From JAWXCE01 sp033764775 (lineage in GTDB: Bacteria > Pseudomonadota > Alphaproteobacteria > Rhizobiales > Rhodomicrobiaceae): a stretch of DNA of 64,000 bases. Numbering within the stretch: the stretch's first letter is position 1; each line of letters starts with the position of its first letter. The DNA is taken from positions 1 to 64,000 of the forward strand of contig JANRIQ010000032.1 in assembly GCA_033764775.1 (NCBI GenBank), written 5' to 3'. Below, piece after piece: positions 15,701 through 24,756 of this stretch. Made by a program: the position numbers and the translations under genes. Below the pieces are notes generated by a model. That model worked only from the letters and a program-made list of their open reading frames with translations. It made no database searches and was not told the DNA's origin.

Positions 15701-16959
15701 GCCTGTACGGAATGATGAGAACGAGCGCGTCCGGCATGGCCGCGCAGGCCAACCGGTTGAGCACGGTGAGCGACAACATCGCAAACAGCTCCACCACGGG
15801 CTACAAGCGGGCGTCGACGGAGTTCTCATCCTTTGTGCTGCAGGCCGCCACGGCGGACTACGAACCGGGGAGCGTGGAGACCACGGTGCGGCGCGCCATC
15901 AGCCAGCAGGGCGCTTTCGACTACACGTCGAGCGCGACCGATCTCGCCGTGCAGGGGCAAGGCTTTTTCGTCGTGGCGGGGCTCGACGGCCAGCCGGTGC
16001 TGACGCGGGCGGGATCGTTCGTCAAGAGCGGCGACGGCGAACTGGTGAACGCCGCCGGTTACAGGCTGATGGGGTATCCTGCGGGCGCCGGCGCCGCGCC
16101 GGGCGTGGCGAACGGCTATGCCGGGCTGGAGGCGGTCAATCTAGCCACGCTCGCCTTGCAGGCCAACGCAAGCACCGATGGCGACCTGTTCTTGAACCTG
16201 CCGAGCGGCGCCGGCGTGACCGTCGCCGCCAATCTGCCCTCGGCCAACGCGGCCACGGCGGAGTTCGCCGGAAAGACCTCGCTCGTGGCGTATGACAGCC
16301 TCGGCAACGAGGTGACGCTCGATGTTTATACCGCCAAGTCGGCGGCCAATGTCTGGGATGTCGCCGTTTACGACCGGGCGGGCGCAGCGGCGGGCGGCGG
16401 GTTTCCGTATGCGGCGGGGTCGCTCCTGGATGCGGAGACGCTCACCTTCGACGCGACCTCCGGCGCCCTGGCCGCCTCAAGCCCGCAAAGCTTGGCCTTC
16501 ACCATTCCCGGCGGCGCGGCTTTCACCCTCAACATGTCGCAAACAAGCCAGCTCGCCACTGGCTACACCGTGCTGGAGGCGACCGTGAACGGCAACGCGC
16601 CGAGCGAGGTGGACCGCATCGAGGTGAGCGAGTCCGGAGAGTTGGCCGCGATCTATGAAAACGGCGCCCGCGTCGTCGCCTATCGCGTGCCGCTCGCCAA
16701 TGTGGCAAGCCCGGACAATCTGACGCCGCTTGCGGGCAACGCCTATTCGCCGGGCGGCGCGTCCGGCGACGTGCAGATCGGACAGGCTGGGGCGGGTGGC
16801 CTCGGCGTGTTCGTGCCGAGCGCCTTGGAGAAATCCACGGTCGATCTCGCATCCGAGCTGACCACAATGATCGAGTCCCAGCGCAACTACACGGCCAACT
16901 CCAAGGTCTTCCAGACCGCGGCGGAGCTGCTCGACGTGCTCGTCAACCTGAAGCGTTAA
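15697..16959 (+). CDS. flgE: Flagellar hook protein FlgE
   Basis: 420 residues, normal for alphaproteobacterial hook proteins. The N-terminal rod/hook motif includes SGMAAQANRLSTVSDNIANS-type residues (about 12-31) followed by STTGYKRAST. The C-terminal helix reads MIESQRNYTANSKVFQTAAELLDVLV, which with the N-terminus forms the inner coiled coil. The middle 100-330 is the variable outer domain, rich in Ala and Gly. It polymerises into the universal joint between rod and filament. It is 76 bp after ftcR and starts within a strong hairpin (see 15662-15700). flgK follows after 25 bp. Confidence 0.92.
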   Translation: MGLYGMMRTSASGMAAQANRLSTVSDNIANSSTTGYKRASTEFSSFVLQAATADYEPGSVETTVRRAISQQGAFDYTSSATDLAVQGQGFFVVAGLDGQPVLTRAGSFVKSGDGELVNAAGYRLMGYPAGAGAAPGVANGYAGLEAVNLATLALQANASTDGDLFLNLPSGAGVTVAANLPSANAATAEFAGKTSLVAYDSLGNEVTLDVYTAKSAANVWDVAVYDRAGAAAGGGFPYAAGSLLDAETLTFDATSGALAASSPQSLAFTIPGGAAFTLNMSQTSQLATGYTVLEATVNGNAPSEVDRIEVSESGELAAIYENGARVVAYRVPLANVASPDNLTPLAGNAYSPGGASGDVQIGQAGAGGLGVFVPSALEKSTVDLASELTTMIESQRNYTANSKVFQTAAELLDVLVNLKR

Positions 16960-16984
16960 CGGCGGATAAAAGAAAGCGCGGCCC

Positions 16985-18460
16985 ATGTCGCTCACCCTCG
17001 GTTTGGATATCGCCTCGTCGAGCCTTAGGGCGTCCGCAGCGAACGCCGCTGTCGCCTCCCGCAACGTGGCTAACGCCGGAGACCCGAGCGCTTCCCGCAA
17101 GATCGCATCCATGGCGTGGACGCCGGGCGGCGGCGTGCGCCTCGCGGCGGTGACGCGCGCAGCCGACGCCTCCCTGCACGAAAAGCTGCTTTCGGCGACC
17201 TCGTCCGAGGCCCGGCTCTCCGTCATGAGCAGAGCTCTGGAGCGGCTGTCCGAGGCGACGGGCGCGGTCGACGACGAAGGCTCGCCCGCCGCGCTCGCCG
17301 GCAAACTGCGCGACGCGCTTCAAACCTACGCCGACGCGCCGGGCGATGCGCTGCGCGGCCAAGCGGTGGTGACGGCCGCGCACGATCTCGCCCGCAGCCT
17401 TAACTCGGCAAGCGCCGCAACACAAACGGCTCGGGCCGAGGCGGACGCCAAGATCGCCGAGGGCGTTGCGCGGGTGAACGAACTGCTTGCCGATTTTGCG
17501 GAATTGAACGCGGCCATCGTCACCGGCTCGCGCGCCGGCCGCGACATGACGGCCGACATGGACCGCCGCGACGCGGTGCTGAAAAGCATGGCCGAGCAGA
17601 TCGACATCCGGACCATGACGCGGGCCGACGGCGACATGGCGATTTTCACCGCCGGCGGGCTGACCCTGTTCGCCACGACGCCGCGCACGCTCTCTTTTAC
17701 GCCGACGCCGCTGTTCACCGCGGCCACCGCAGGCGCGCCGGTCTATGTGGACGGCGTGCCGGCGACGCAAGGCGGCCCGCTCGCCATCGGCGGCGGCGCC
17801 ATCGCCGGCCATGTGGAGCTGCGCGACGCCTTAGCCCCGGTCTATCAAAGCCAGCTCGACGAGATGGCGCGCGGCCTTATCGCGCTGTTTCGCGAGAGCG
17901 ACGTCTCCGCCACGCCGTCGCAGCCTGACGCCGCCGGGCTCTTCACCTATGGCGGCGCGCCCGCCATTCCGACGGCTGGCGCGGCGTCGCTGGGCCTCGC
18001 CGCAGACATCCGCGTCGCCGACCGCGCCGATCCAGCCCGGGGCGGCGATCCGTCCCGCATCCGCGACGGCGGCGTCTCCAACCCGGGCGATCCAGCGTTC
18101 GTCGCCAACCCGAGCGGGGCGGCCGGATATTCCACCCGCCTTCTCGCGCTAATTGACGGCTTTGAAGCCCCGGCCGCTTTCGACCCAGCCGCGCAATTGG
18201 GCGACACGGCCTCGCTGCTGGAGTTCGCCGCGTCCTCGGTCGGGTGGTTCGAGGGACAGCGTCAGACAGCAGAGGGAAATCTGGAGTTCGTGAGCGCCCA
18301 GGCCCAGCGCGTTGGCGAGGCGCACGCCAACGCCGTGGGCGTCAACCTCGACGACGAACTGGCGCGGCTCCTTGAAATCGAGCGCGCCTACCAAGCCTCG
18401 GCCAAGCTGCTGTCCTCCATCGACAGCATGTACGGCGCCCTCTTCCAGGCCATCCGGTGA
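16985..18460 (+). CDS. flgK: Flagellar hook-associated protein 1 FlgK
   Basis: 491 residues. The N-terminal motif LDIASSSLRASAANAAVASRNVANAGDP (here LDIASSSLRASAANAAVASR) is the hook-junction signature; a DMTADMDRRDAVLKSMAEQIDI segment (near 180-200) and C-terminal VNLDDELARLLEIERAYQAS with YGALFQAIR are typical. It is exported and caps the hook before filament assembly. The reading is intact, with many Ala and Asp codons. flgL follows 4 bp after the stop, so the two junction proteins are translated in tandem. Confidence 0.92.
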   Translation: MSLTLGLDIASSSLRASAANAAVASRNVANAGDPSASRKIASMAWTPGGGVRLAAVTRAADASLHEKLLSATSSEARLSVMSRALERLSEATGAVDDEGSPAALAGKLRDALQTYADAPGDALRGQAVVTAAHDLARSLNSASAATQTARAEADAKIAEGVARVNELLADFAELNAAIVTGSRAGRDMTADMDRRDAVLKSMAEQIDIRTMTRADGDMAIFTAGGLTLFATTPRTLSFTPTPLFTAATAGAPVYVDGVPATQGGPLAIGGGAIAGHVELRDALAPVYQSQLDEMARGLIALFRESDVSATPSQPDAAGLFTYGGAPAIPTAGAASLGLAADIRVADRADPARGGDPSRIRDGGVSNPGDPAFVANPSGAAGYSTRLLALIDGFEAPAAFDPAAQLGDTASLLEFAASSVGWFEGQRQTAEGNLEFVSAQAQRVGEAHANAVGVNLDDELARLLEIERAYQASAKLLSSIDSMYGALFQAIR

Positions 18461-18464
18461 CGCC

Positions 18465-19514
18465 ATGACCGCCGTTTCAACAACCGTCTTGTCCTCATCG
18501 CTGCGCGCCATCGTCGGCCAAACGCAAGAGCGGATCCTCGTCGCCGAAAAGGAAGTGGCCTCCGGGCGGCGCGCCGATCTCGGCCTGTGGTTGGGCGGGG
18601 GCGTCCGCGAGGCCGTATCCTTGCGCCGCGATCTGGCCGAACTCAATCGCCTGCGCGACACGAACGCTGCTGCAACGGTGCGGCTGGAGGGCACGCAGGC
18701 GGCGCTGCAAGCTGAGCTGAAAACCGCGCAAAGCTTCACGGAGACGCTGCTCACGGCGCGCGACAATCCGCAATCGCGCGATCTGGTCGCCGCCATGGCC
18801 CGCGACCACCTGGCCTCGCTCATCGCCAACGCCAACACGACAAGCGGCGGGGCGTATTTCTTCGGCGGCGTGAACTCGGGCGAGGCGCCGCTCGCCGACT
18901 ATTTCAGCGATCCCGCCTCGGCGGCGCGTAGCAGCGTGGAAGCCGCCTTCCTGGCCGAGTTCGGGTTTTCCTTTGCAAGCGCAGCCGCTTACGACATCCC
19001 CGCCCCCGCGATGGAGACGTTTCTCGCCGGGCCGTTCGCCGCACTTTTCGACGCCCCCGGGTGGAGCGCGGACTGGTCGCGCGCGTCCGATGAGCCTCTG
19101 CGCATCCGCATCTCCGAGAGCGAAACGGCGGAGATCGGCGTCACCGCAAATGCGGACGGGTTTCGTAAGCTCGCCAGCGCGTATGCGGCTCTCACTGAGT
19201 TCGGGGCCGGCGCCGTCAACGATCAGGCCTTTCGCGCCGTCATCGACGCGGCCCTTTCCGCCATTGGCGAGGGGGTCGCCGACCTCTCCGGAGCCGCGGC
19301 GAAGCTCGGGGCGGTGGAGGAGCGCGTCTCCGTCTCATCCGAACGGCTGGAGAGGCGGATCACGCTTCTCTCCGCTCGCAGCGATGATCTGGAGGGCGTC
19401 GATCCATACGAGGCCTCCACCCGGCTGACCGCGCTGCAGACCCAGCTTGAGACGGCCTACGCTCTCACCGCGCGGCTGCAGGGCCTGAGCCTGCTCAATT
19501 ATCTCCAACCCTAA
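18465..19514 (+). CDS. flgL: Flagellar hook-associated protein 3 FlgL
   Basis: 349 residues of the flagellin family. The N-terminal coil (about 1-140: TTVLSSSLRAIVGQTQERIL, then VASGRRADLG) and C-terminal coil (about 290-349: SASERLERRITLLSAR-like, ending TALQTQLETAYALTARLQGLSLLNYL) match FlgL. The middle contains GGAYFFGGVNSGEAPL. It forms the junction with FlgK and the filament base. It starts 4 bp after flgK and is followed 11 bp later by flaF. The hydrophobic C-terminal LLNYL agrees with export and polymerisation. Confidence 0.9.
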   Translation: MTAVSTTVLSSSLRAIVGQTQERILVAEKEVASGRRADLGLWLGGGVREAVSLRRDLAELNRLRDTNAAATVRLEGTQAALQAELKTAQSFTETLLTARDNPQSRDLVAAMARDHLASLIANANTTSGGAYFFGGVNSGEAPLADYFSDPASAARSSVEAAFLAEFGFSFASAAAYDIPAPAMETFLAGPFAALFDAPGWSADWSRASDEPLRIRISESETAEIGVTANADGFRKLASAYAALTEFGAGAVNDQAFRAVIDAALSAIGEGVADLSGAAAKLGAVEERVSVSSERLERRITLLSARSDDLEGVDPYEASTRLTALQTQLETAYALTARLQGLSLLNYLQP

Positions 19515-19525
19515 GGACGGCGGCG

Positions 19526-19873
19526 ATGTATCAATTCTCATACTCGGAAATGCTCGACGACACGCCGGGCGAGGCCCGAGCGCTCGAGCATCGCGCCCTG
19601 CTGCGTTCGATCGCGTTGCTGAAGTCGGCGGAGGCGGCCGGGCTGGATGCGCCGGAAACCGCCGAAGCGATCGGCTTCCTGCTGCGGCTCTGGGCGATCT
19701 TCCTGGAGGACCTGGCCGCGCCCTCCAACGGCCTCGCCCCGCCGCTGCGGGCCGATCTCATCTCCATCGGTCTGTGGCTGATGAAAGAGGCGGAGGAGGT
19801 GCGTTTCGGCCGGTCGCAGAACCTGCGCGGATTGATCGAGGTCTCCCAGTCCATTGCGGACGGCCTGAAATGA
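19526..19873 (+). CDS. flaF: Flagellar biosynthesis regulator FlaF
   Basis: 115 residues, the normal size. It starts MYQFSYSEMLDDTPGEARALEHRALL and contains LRLWAIFLEDLAAPSNGLAPPLRADLISIGLWLMKE, divided here as LRLWAIFLEDLAAPSN and LRADLISIGLWLMKEAEE, typical of FlaF. In Caulobacter FlaF is needed for flagellin synthesis and opposes FlbT. The gene overlaps flbT by 4 bp (ATGA), so the pair is translated together. Confidence 0.93.
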   Translation: MYQFSYSEMLDDTPGEARALEHRALLRSIALLKSAEAAGLDAPETAEAIGFLLRLWAIFLEDLAAPSNGLAPPLRADLISIGLWLMKEAEEVRFGRSQNLRGLIEVSQSIADGLK

Positions 19874-20304
19874 AGCCGTTCGGCGTCGGGCTGAAAGCGG
19901 GCGAGCGCATTTATGTCAACGGCGCCGTTTTGCGCGTCGACCGCAAGGTCGTGCTTGAGTTTTTGAACGACGTGCACTTCCTCCTCGAACAGCACATCAT
20001 GCGGCCGGAGCAGACCACGACGCCGCTGCGTCAGCTCTACTTCATCGCACAGACCATGCTGATGGATCCGCCCAACCGGGAGGCCACCCGTCAGGCGTTC
20101 GAGACAAGCCACGCCGCGCTGATGCGCACGTTTTCGCATCCCGGGGTGCTCTCGGCGCTCCCGGACGCGCGCGCCCAAGCCGCTGCGGGCCGTGTGTTCG
20201 ACGCGCTGAAAACGATCCGCGCGCTGTTTCCATTGGAGGATGAGATTTTAAGAGCCGGCGCGCGGGGCGCGGGCGCGCAGAAACGGCCCGACGAGGCGGC
20301 TTGA
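19870..20304 (+). CDS. flbT: Flagellar biosynthesis repressor FlbT
   Basis: 144 residues. The opening KPFGVGLKAGERIYVNGAVLRVDRKVVLEFLNDV is the FlbT signature (KAGERIYVNGAVLR and VVLEFLNDVHFLL are the key parts). FlbT destabilises flagellin mRNA by acting on its 5' leader in Caulobacter, coupling filament synthesis to hook completion. The ATG overlaps the flaF stop. A longer in-frame start within flaF was rejected because it would add 32 residues not found in the family. flgD follows after 11 bp. Confidence 0.92.
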   Translation: MKPFGVGLKAGERIYVNGAVLRVDRKVVLEFLNDVHFLLEQHIMRPEQTTTPLRQLYFIAQTMLMDPPNREATRQAFETSHAALMRTFSHPGVLSALPDARAQAAAGRVFDALKTIRALFPLEDEILRAGARGAGAQKRPDEAA

Positions 20305-20315
20305 AGGAGGCGACG

Positions 20316-20723
20316 ATGACGACGGTGGACGGGGTGACGGCGGGGCGCGCCGCTGGCGCGGAGACAAGCGGGGCGGCCACGCAAGCCGCGGCGTCGCTCG
20401 ATTACGACGCATTTCTGACGCTGCTTGTCGCGCAGATGCAAAACCAGGATCCGCTGAACCCGGTCGACTCGACCGAATACGTTTCGCAGCTCGCCTCGTT
20501 CTCCACCGTCGAGCAGGCCATCAAAACCAACGCCAAGCTGGACAGCCTGCTCACATCCATGTCGCTTGCCCAAGGCGCCGGGCTAATCGGCCGCACGGCC
20601 TCATCCGCCGACGGCCGCGTCACCGGCGTCATCGAGAGCGTGCGCATCGGACGCGAGGGCGCGACGGCCGACCTGACGGGCGGCGGATCGCTGCGGCTTG
20701 GCGAGGGCGTGACGATCTCATGA
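20316..20723 (+). CDS. flgD: Flagellar hook capping protein FlgD (short form)
   Basis: 135 residues; it holds the conserved N-terminal FlgD region LDYDAFLTLLVAQMQNQDPLNPVDSTEYVSQLASFSTVEQ (about 29-70; MQNQDPLNPVDSTEYVSQLA is the key motif) and a short remainder. It lacks the long Ig/TTS-like domain of enteric FlgD, as in other rhizobia. It caps the growing hook so that FlgE can polymerise. The ATG at 20316 follows AAGGAGG by 5 nt. It overlaps or adjoins fliQ at its stop. Confidence 0.9.
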   Translation: MTTVDGVTAGRAAGAETSGAATQAAASLDYDAFLTLLVAQMQNQDPLNPVDSTEYVSQLASFSTVEQAIKTNAKLDSLLTSMSLAQGAGLIGRTASSADGRVTGVIESVRIGREGATADLTGGGSLRLGEGVTIS

Positions 20724-20761
20724 GCGGCGGCGTCTGGGTCGCGCAGGCGCTGAGCGGCGAA

Positions 20762-21028
20762 ATGGGGCAGGCGGATGCGCTCGACCTCGTCCGCGCGGCC
20801 CTCTGGGCGGTCATTCTCGCGAGCGGCCCGGCGGTCGTCGCGGCCATGACGGTCGGCGTCGCCATCGCGCTCCTTCAGGCGCTCACCCAGGTGCAGGAGG
20901 TCACGCTCACCTTCATTCCCAAGATCATCGCGATTTTCATCGTGACGATCATCGCCGCGCCGTTCATCGGCGGGGTTATTTTCAGCTTCGCCGAGCAGGC
21001 CTACGGCCGGATCGAGAACGGCTTCTAG
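20762..21028 (+). CDS. fliQ: Flagellar export gate protein FliQ
   Basis: 88 residues with two hydrophobic helices, the exact family length. The start MGQADALDLVRAALW aligns with rhizobial FliQ openings, and ALLQALTQVQEVTLTFIPKI is the diagnostic loop. With FliP and FliR it forms the export gate in the inner membrane. An ATG at 20720 overlapping the flgD stop would add 14 residues; a gene-prediction tool may choose it, but the family length favours 20762. Confidence 0.88.
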   Translation: MGQADALDLVRAALWAVILASGPAVVAAMTVGVAIALLQALTQVQEVTLTFIPKIIAIFIVTIIAAPFIGGVIFSFAEQAYGRIENGF

Positions 21029-21064
21029 GTCACACTCAGCGTTTCCGCAAACGAGAGGCGCGAG

Positions 21065-23155
21065 ATGGCGCAACCGCAGACGCAAACCTCTTCGCCGGCG
21101 GTGGCGGGCGGCGGTCAGGATATCGGTTTCGCCGTTGGCGTTATCTGTATCCTCACCGTGCTTTTCCTCCCGCTCCCCGCCGCGCTTATCGACGCGGGGC
21201 TGGCGTTCTCCATCGCGCTATCCGTCTTGATCCTCATGGTCGCGCTGTGGATTCAGCGCCCCATCGAGTTCTCGGCCTTCCCAACGATCCTCCTCATCGC
21301 GACGTTGCTGCGCCTGTCGCTCAACATCGCCACGACGCGGCTCATTCTGACGGAGGGCCACCAGGGCCACGATGCGGCGGGCGACGTGATCGCCGGCTTC
21401 GCTCAATTCGTCATGGGCGGCGATTTTGTCATCGGCCTCATCGTGTTCATCATCCTCATCACGGTGAACTTCCTCGTCATCACCAAGGGGGCGACCCGCA
21501 TCGCGGAGGTCGGCGCGCGCTTCACGCTCGACGCGATCCCCGGCAAGCAGATGGCGATCGACGCCGACCTGTCCGCCGGCCTCATCGACGAGGCCGAATC
21601 CATGCGCCGCCGCCGGGAGCTGGAGGAGGAAAGCGCGTTTTTCGGCGCTATGGACGGCGCATCGAAATTCGTGCGCGGCGACGCCATCGCGGGCCTCATC
21701 ATAACGGCGGTCAACATCTTCGGCGGAATCGTCATCGGCGTCGCACGCCATGGCATGCCCTTCGCCGATGCGGCGGACGTGTATGTGAAGCTCTCCGTGG
21801 GCGACGGCCTTGTCACGCAAATCCCGGCGCTCATCGTCAGCCTCGCGGCGGGCCTGCTCGTCTCGAAGGGCGGCGCGCGGGGCTCGGCCGAGAAAGCCGT
21901 GTTCGGGCAGTTGGGGCATTATCCGCGCGCGCTCACCGTCGCGGGGCTTGTGATGATGACGCTGGCGTTCGCTCCGTCGCTGCCGTTCCTGCCGTTCGCC
22001 GCGCTTGGGGGCGCGCTCATTTTCGCCGCGCAGGTCATTCCGCGACGCAAGGCGGCGGAGGCGGCCGCCGATCAGGCGCGGGCCGATGAGGCGGCGCAGG
22101 CGGCGGATGCGGAGGCGCGGGAATCCGTGGCCGAAACGCTCAAAGTGCCCGGCATCGAATTGTGCCTGGGCAAGCAACTGGCCGGCGCGATGATGCAGGA
22201 TTACGGCGAGCTGTCTCACCGGGTGGCCCGGCTGCGGCGCAAATTCGCCAAGCAATACGGTTTCGTCGCGCCGGAGATCAAGCTCACGGACGACATCGCC
22301 TTGCCGCCCAAAAGCTACCAGATCAAGATCCACGGCTCGACCGCCGCCGCGGGCGACTTGCGCATCGGCGAGACGCTGGTGATCGTCGGCGACGGCCCGC
22401 TCCCGAGCATCCCGGGCGATGAAACCCGGGAGCCCGCCTTCGGCATGCGCGCGATATGGATCCCCGAGCTGTTCGCCGCCGCCCTGAAGCGCGAAGGCTT
22501 CATGCCGGTGGACGCCATGTCCGTGATGCTCACCCATCTTGCCGAGGTGATCCGCGCCAACCTCGCGCAGCTGTTCTCATATCGCGACATGCGCGCGCTG
22601 CTTGATCGGCTGGAGCCCGACTATCGGCGGCTGCTGGATGAGATCGCCCCGGCGCACATCTCCCATTCCGGGCTGCAGGCGGTGTTGCGGCTGCTGCTGG
22701 CCGAGCGTGTGTCGATCCGCAACCTGCCTCTCATCCTCGAGGCCGTGGCTGAGGCGGCCCCGCACAATCGCCGCGTCGAGGCCATCGCCGACCATGTCCG
22801 CATGCGCCTCGCCCCGCAGATTTGCGGCGATCTGGCGGAGAACGGGGCCATCAAGGCGCTGCGCCTCGGCCCTCGCTGGGACATGGCGTTCCACCAGGCG
22901 CTGCGGCGCGACGCCAAAGGCGAGGTGATGGAGTTCGCCATCGAGCCGGCCCTTGTCGAGCAATTTGGCGCGGAGGCCTCGCGCGCCATTCGCGAGCAGA
23001 TGGACAAGGGGCACAGCTTCGCGCTCATCGTCGGCCCCGACATACGCGCCTATGTGCGCATGATCATTGACCGCATGTTCCCCAACCTTCCGGTGCTGTC
23101 GCATCTGGAGCTGGCGCGGGGCGTGGACGTGCGGACGCTTGGTGCGGTGTCGTGA
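21065..23155 (+). CDS. flhA: Flagellar export apparatus protein FlhA
   Basis: 696 residues. An N-terminal half (about 20-340) with about eight membrane helices includes the FHIPEP signature region: PTILLIATLLRLSLNIATTRLIL (here LIATLLRLSLNIATTRLIL) and GATRIAEVGARFTLDAIPGKQMAIDADL. The C-terminal half (about 370-696) is the cytoplasmic nonameric ring that receives chaperone-substrate complexes. ATG at 21065 follows a GAGAGG site. fliR overlaps the stop by 4 bp (GTGA). Confidence 0.96.
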   Translation: MAQPQTQTSSPAVAGGGQDIGFAVGVICILTVLFLPLPAALIDAGLAFSIALSVLILMVALWIQRPIEFSAFPTILLIATLLRLSLNIATTRLILTEGHQGHDAAGDVIAGFAQFVMGGDFVIGLIVFIILITVNFLVITKGATRIAEVGARFTLDAIPGKQMAIDADLSAGLIDEAESMRRRRELEEESAFFGAMDGASKFVRGDAIAGLIITAVNIFGGIVIGVARHGMPFADAADVYVKLSVGDGLVTQIPALIVSLAAGLLVSKGGARGSAEKAVFGQLGHYPRALTVAGLVMMTLAFAPSLPFLPFAALGGALIFAAQVIPRRKAAEAAADQARADEAAQAADAEARESVAETLKVPGIELCLGKQLAGAMMQDYGELSHRVARLRRKFAKQYGFVAPEIKLTDDIALPPKSYQIKIHGSTAAAGDLRIGETLVIVGDGPLPSIPGDETREPAFGMRAIWIPELFAAALKREGFMPVDAMSVMLTHLAEVIRANLAQLFSYRDMRALLDRLEPDYRRLLDEIAPAHISHSGLQAVLRLLLAERVSIRNLPLILEAVAEAAPHNRRVEAIADHVRMRLAPQICGDLAENGAIKALRLGPRWDMAFHQALRRDAKGEVMEFAIEPALVEQFGAEASRAIREQMDKGHSFALIVGPDIRAYVRMIIDRMFPNLPVLSHLELARGVDVRTLGAVS

Positions 23156-23904
23156 CGCTCGCCGCGCTCGCGCAGGAGGCGGTCTTGCTCGCCGCGGTGG
23201 TTTTCTGCCGGGTGGGCGCGTGCTTGATGGTCATGCCGGGCTTCTCCTCAACGCGGGCTCCGATGCAGCTGCGCCTGTTCATCGCCATCGCGGCGTCTCT
23301 CGCTGTCGCGCCCGTCGCCGCTCCCGCCCTCACCCCCCTGCCGCGCCCGGCGGACTGGCTCGGCCTCGTGGCGCTCATGGCGTCCGAGCTGGCGACAGGC
23401 CTCGCCATCGGCGTCATGGCCCGGTTGTTCTTCCTCAGCCTTCAATTCCTGGCGACCGCCGCCGCAACCGCCATTGGCTACGCGAATGTCGGCGGCGGGG
23501 TCGAGGACGGCGACGCCGAACCGGAATTCGCCACGCTGTTCACGCTGTCGGCCGCCGCGCTGTTTTTTCTCCTAGACCTGCATCTGGAGACCGTTCGCGC
23601 CCTCGCCGGCACCTACGCCGTCATCGCGCCGGGAGGCGGCCTCCCCCAGCACTTGCCGCGCATCGCCGACACGCTCGCGTCCGCGACGCTCCTGGCGTTG
23701 CAGGTCGTCAGCCCGTTTATCGTGCTCAGCGTCATTCTGAACTTCCTGTTCGGGGTGGCCAACAAGCTGGCCCCGCAGGCGCCGGTCGCGTTCATCTCCG
23801 CGCCGTTCGTGCTCGCGGGCGGGCTTTACATCGCGCTCGCGGTCTCAAGCGACGCGCTGACGGTCTTCATGGCCGGCTTCTCGGCATGGCTCAGGGGCCA
23901 ATGA
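23152..23904 (+). CDS. fliR: Flagellar export gate protein FliR (GTG start)
   Basis: 250 residues with about six hydrophobic segments, matching the usual FliR length. FCRVGACLMVMPGFSSTRAPMQLRLFIAIAAS (key part RVGACLMVMPGFSSTRAP) and SELATGLAIGVMARLFFLSLQ are family features. FliR sits with FliP5 and FliQ4 in the gate. The GTG at 23152 overlaps the flhA stop in a GTGA arrangement, which supports translational coupling. fliJ-like gene follows after 1 bp. Confidence 0.92.
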   Translation: MTLAALAQEAVLLAAVVFCRVGACLMVMPGFSSTRAPMQLRLFIAIAASLAVAPVAAPALTPLPRPADWLGLVALMASELATGLAIGVMARLFFLSLQFLATAAATAIGYANVGGGVEDGDAEPEFATLFTLSAAALFFLLDLHLETVRALAGTYAVIAPGGGLPQHLPRIADTLASATLLALQVVSPFIVLSVILNFLFGVANKLAPQAPVAFISAPFVLAGGLYIALAVSSDALTVFMAGFSAWLRGQ

Positions 23905-23905
23905 C

Positions 23906-24304
23906 ATGAATGAGGACGCCAAACATCGCCGCGCGGTGCGGGTTCTGCTCGCCATCGAGGCCCTGCTCCAGCGTGATCGGCTGGCCGCGCAGGCGCTCGA
24001 CGCGGAGGCGGCCCGGCGCCAGAGGGAGCTTGCCGACGCGTTCGCCCGCCTCTCTCAGCCCGGCGGCGAGCGCCTTGGGCCAGAAGCCTACGCCCACGCG
24101 CGGGCGCTGTCCGCCGAGATCGCCAGCCTCCGCGCGCGCCGCATAGAGGCGGACGCGGCGATTGAGCAGCGGGCGGCCTCCCATCGCTTGGCCGCCAAAA
24201 CCGCCGACGCCCGTCGCGTCGAGCGCGACCGCGCCGAGGAGGATCGGGCCCTCCGCCTCTGGCTCGAAGCCGCGACGGCGCGCAAGGCGGAAGGCCCTGA
24301 CTGA
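23906..24304 (+). CDS. Unknown coiled-coil protein in flagellar operon (FliJ-like candidate)
   Basis: 132 residues with no motif that I can name. It is strongly helical, with 35 or so Ala residues and many Arg and Glu; heptad-like runs (LAAQALDAEAARRQRELADA and VERDRAEEDRALRLWLEAAT) predict a coiled coil. Size and pattern recall FliJ, the export stalk that joins FliI to FlhA, but FliJ usually sits beside fliI. It begins 1 bp after the fliR stop. Identification as FliJ is inference. Confidence 0.55.
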   Translation: MNEDAKHRRAVRVLLAIEALLQRDRLAAQALDAEAARRQRELADAFARLSQPGGERLGPEAYAHARALSAEIASLRARRIEADAAIEQRAASHRLAAKTADARRVERDRAEEDRALRLWLEAATARKAEGPD

Positions 24305-24345
24305 GCGGCGAGCCTCGCGCAAGGCGCCTATGCCACCGTTGCGCC

Positions 24346-24756
24346 ATGACGCTGCCAACGAACGACATTCTGCTCGACGTCGCCGCCGCGGCCGACCCCG
24401 TACGCGCTCAGGAGGCCCGCGCCAAGCTCGCCGCACAGAGCCGGCCCGCCGAGCGCGCTCTGGGGCAGGGTGCGGCGTTCAAGGCGCCGTTCAGCCCAAC
24501 CGTCCCGCCAACGCCGGGCGCGACCCCGATCGCGCGCCCAGAGCCTGCGCCCCTCGCCCGCTTCGAGCGGTTCGTCGCGCAAACCTTCATCGAGGCGATG
24601 CTGCCGGCGGCGGACGGCGGCTGGCTCGGCGGCGGCGCGGGGGCGAAGGTCTGGCGCTCGTTTCTGGCCGAAGCGCTGGCGGAGCGGACGGCGGCGTCCT
24701 TCGGCTTGGCGCGCAGTTTCAATCCGCAGCCGCCCAAGGAGGTCAACGATGCATGA
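24346..24756 (+). CDS. Rod-binding (FlgJ N-terminal domain-like) protein
   Basis: 136 residues. The C-terminal 65 carry FERFVAQTFIEAMLPA and GAKVWRSFLAEALAERTA, which fit the Rod-binding domain of FlgJ (FxxMxxxxM...W...l..e.). The first 70 are Pro- and Ala-rich. Unlike enteric FlgJ there is no muramidase domain, which is the normal state in Alphaproteobacteria. It would act as a rod cap scaffold in the periplasm. It overlaps the next gene by 8 bp. Confidence 0.7.
   Translation: MTLPTNDILLDVAAAADPVRAQEARAKLAAQSRPAERALGQGAAFKAPFSPTVPPTPGATPIARPEPAPLARFERFVAQTFIEAMLPAADGGWLGGGAGAKVWRSFLAEALAERTAASFGLARSFNPQPPKEVNDA

Noticed and set aside
21218..22537. A 439-codon minus-strand frame inside flhA.
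   Set aside because: flhA is unambiguous by its FHIPEP region and length; the antisense reading has no known domain and no ribosome-binding site.
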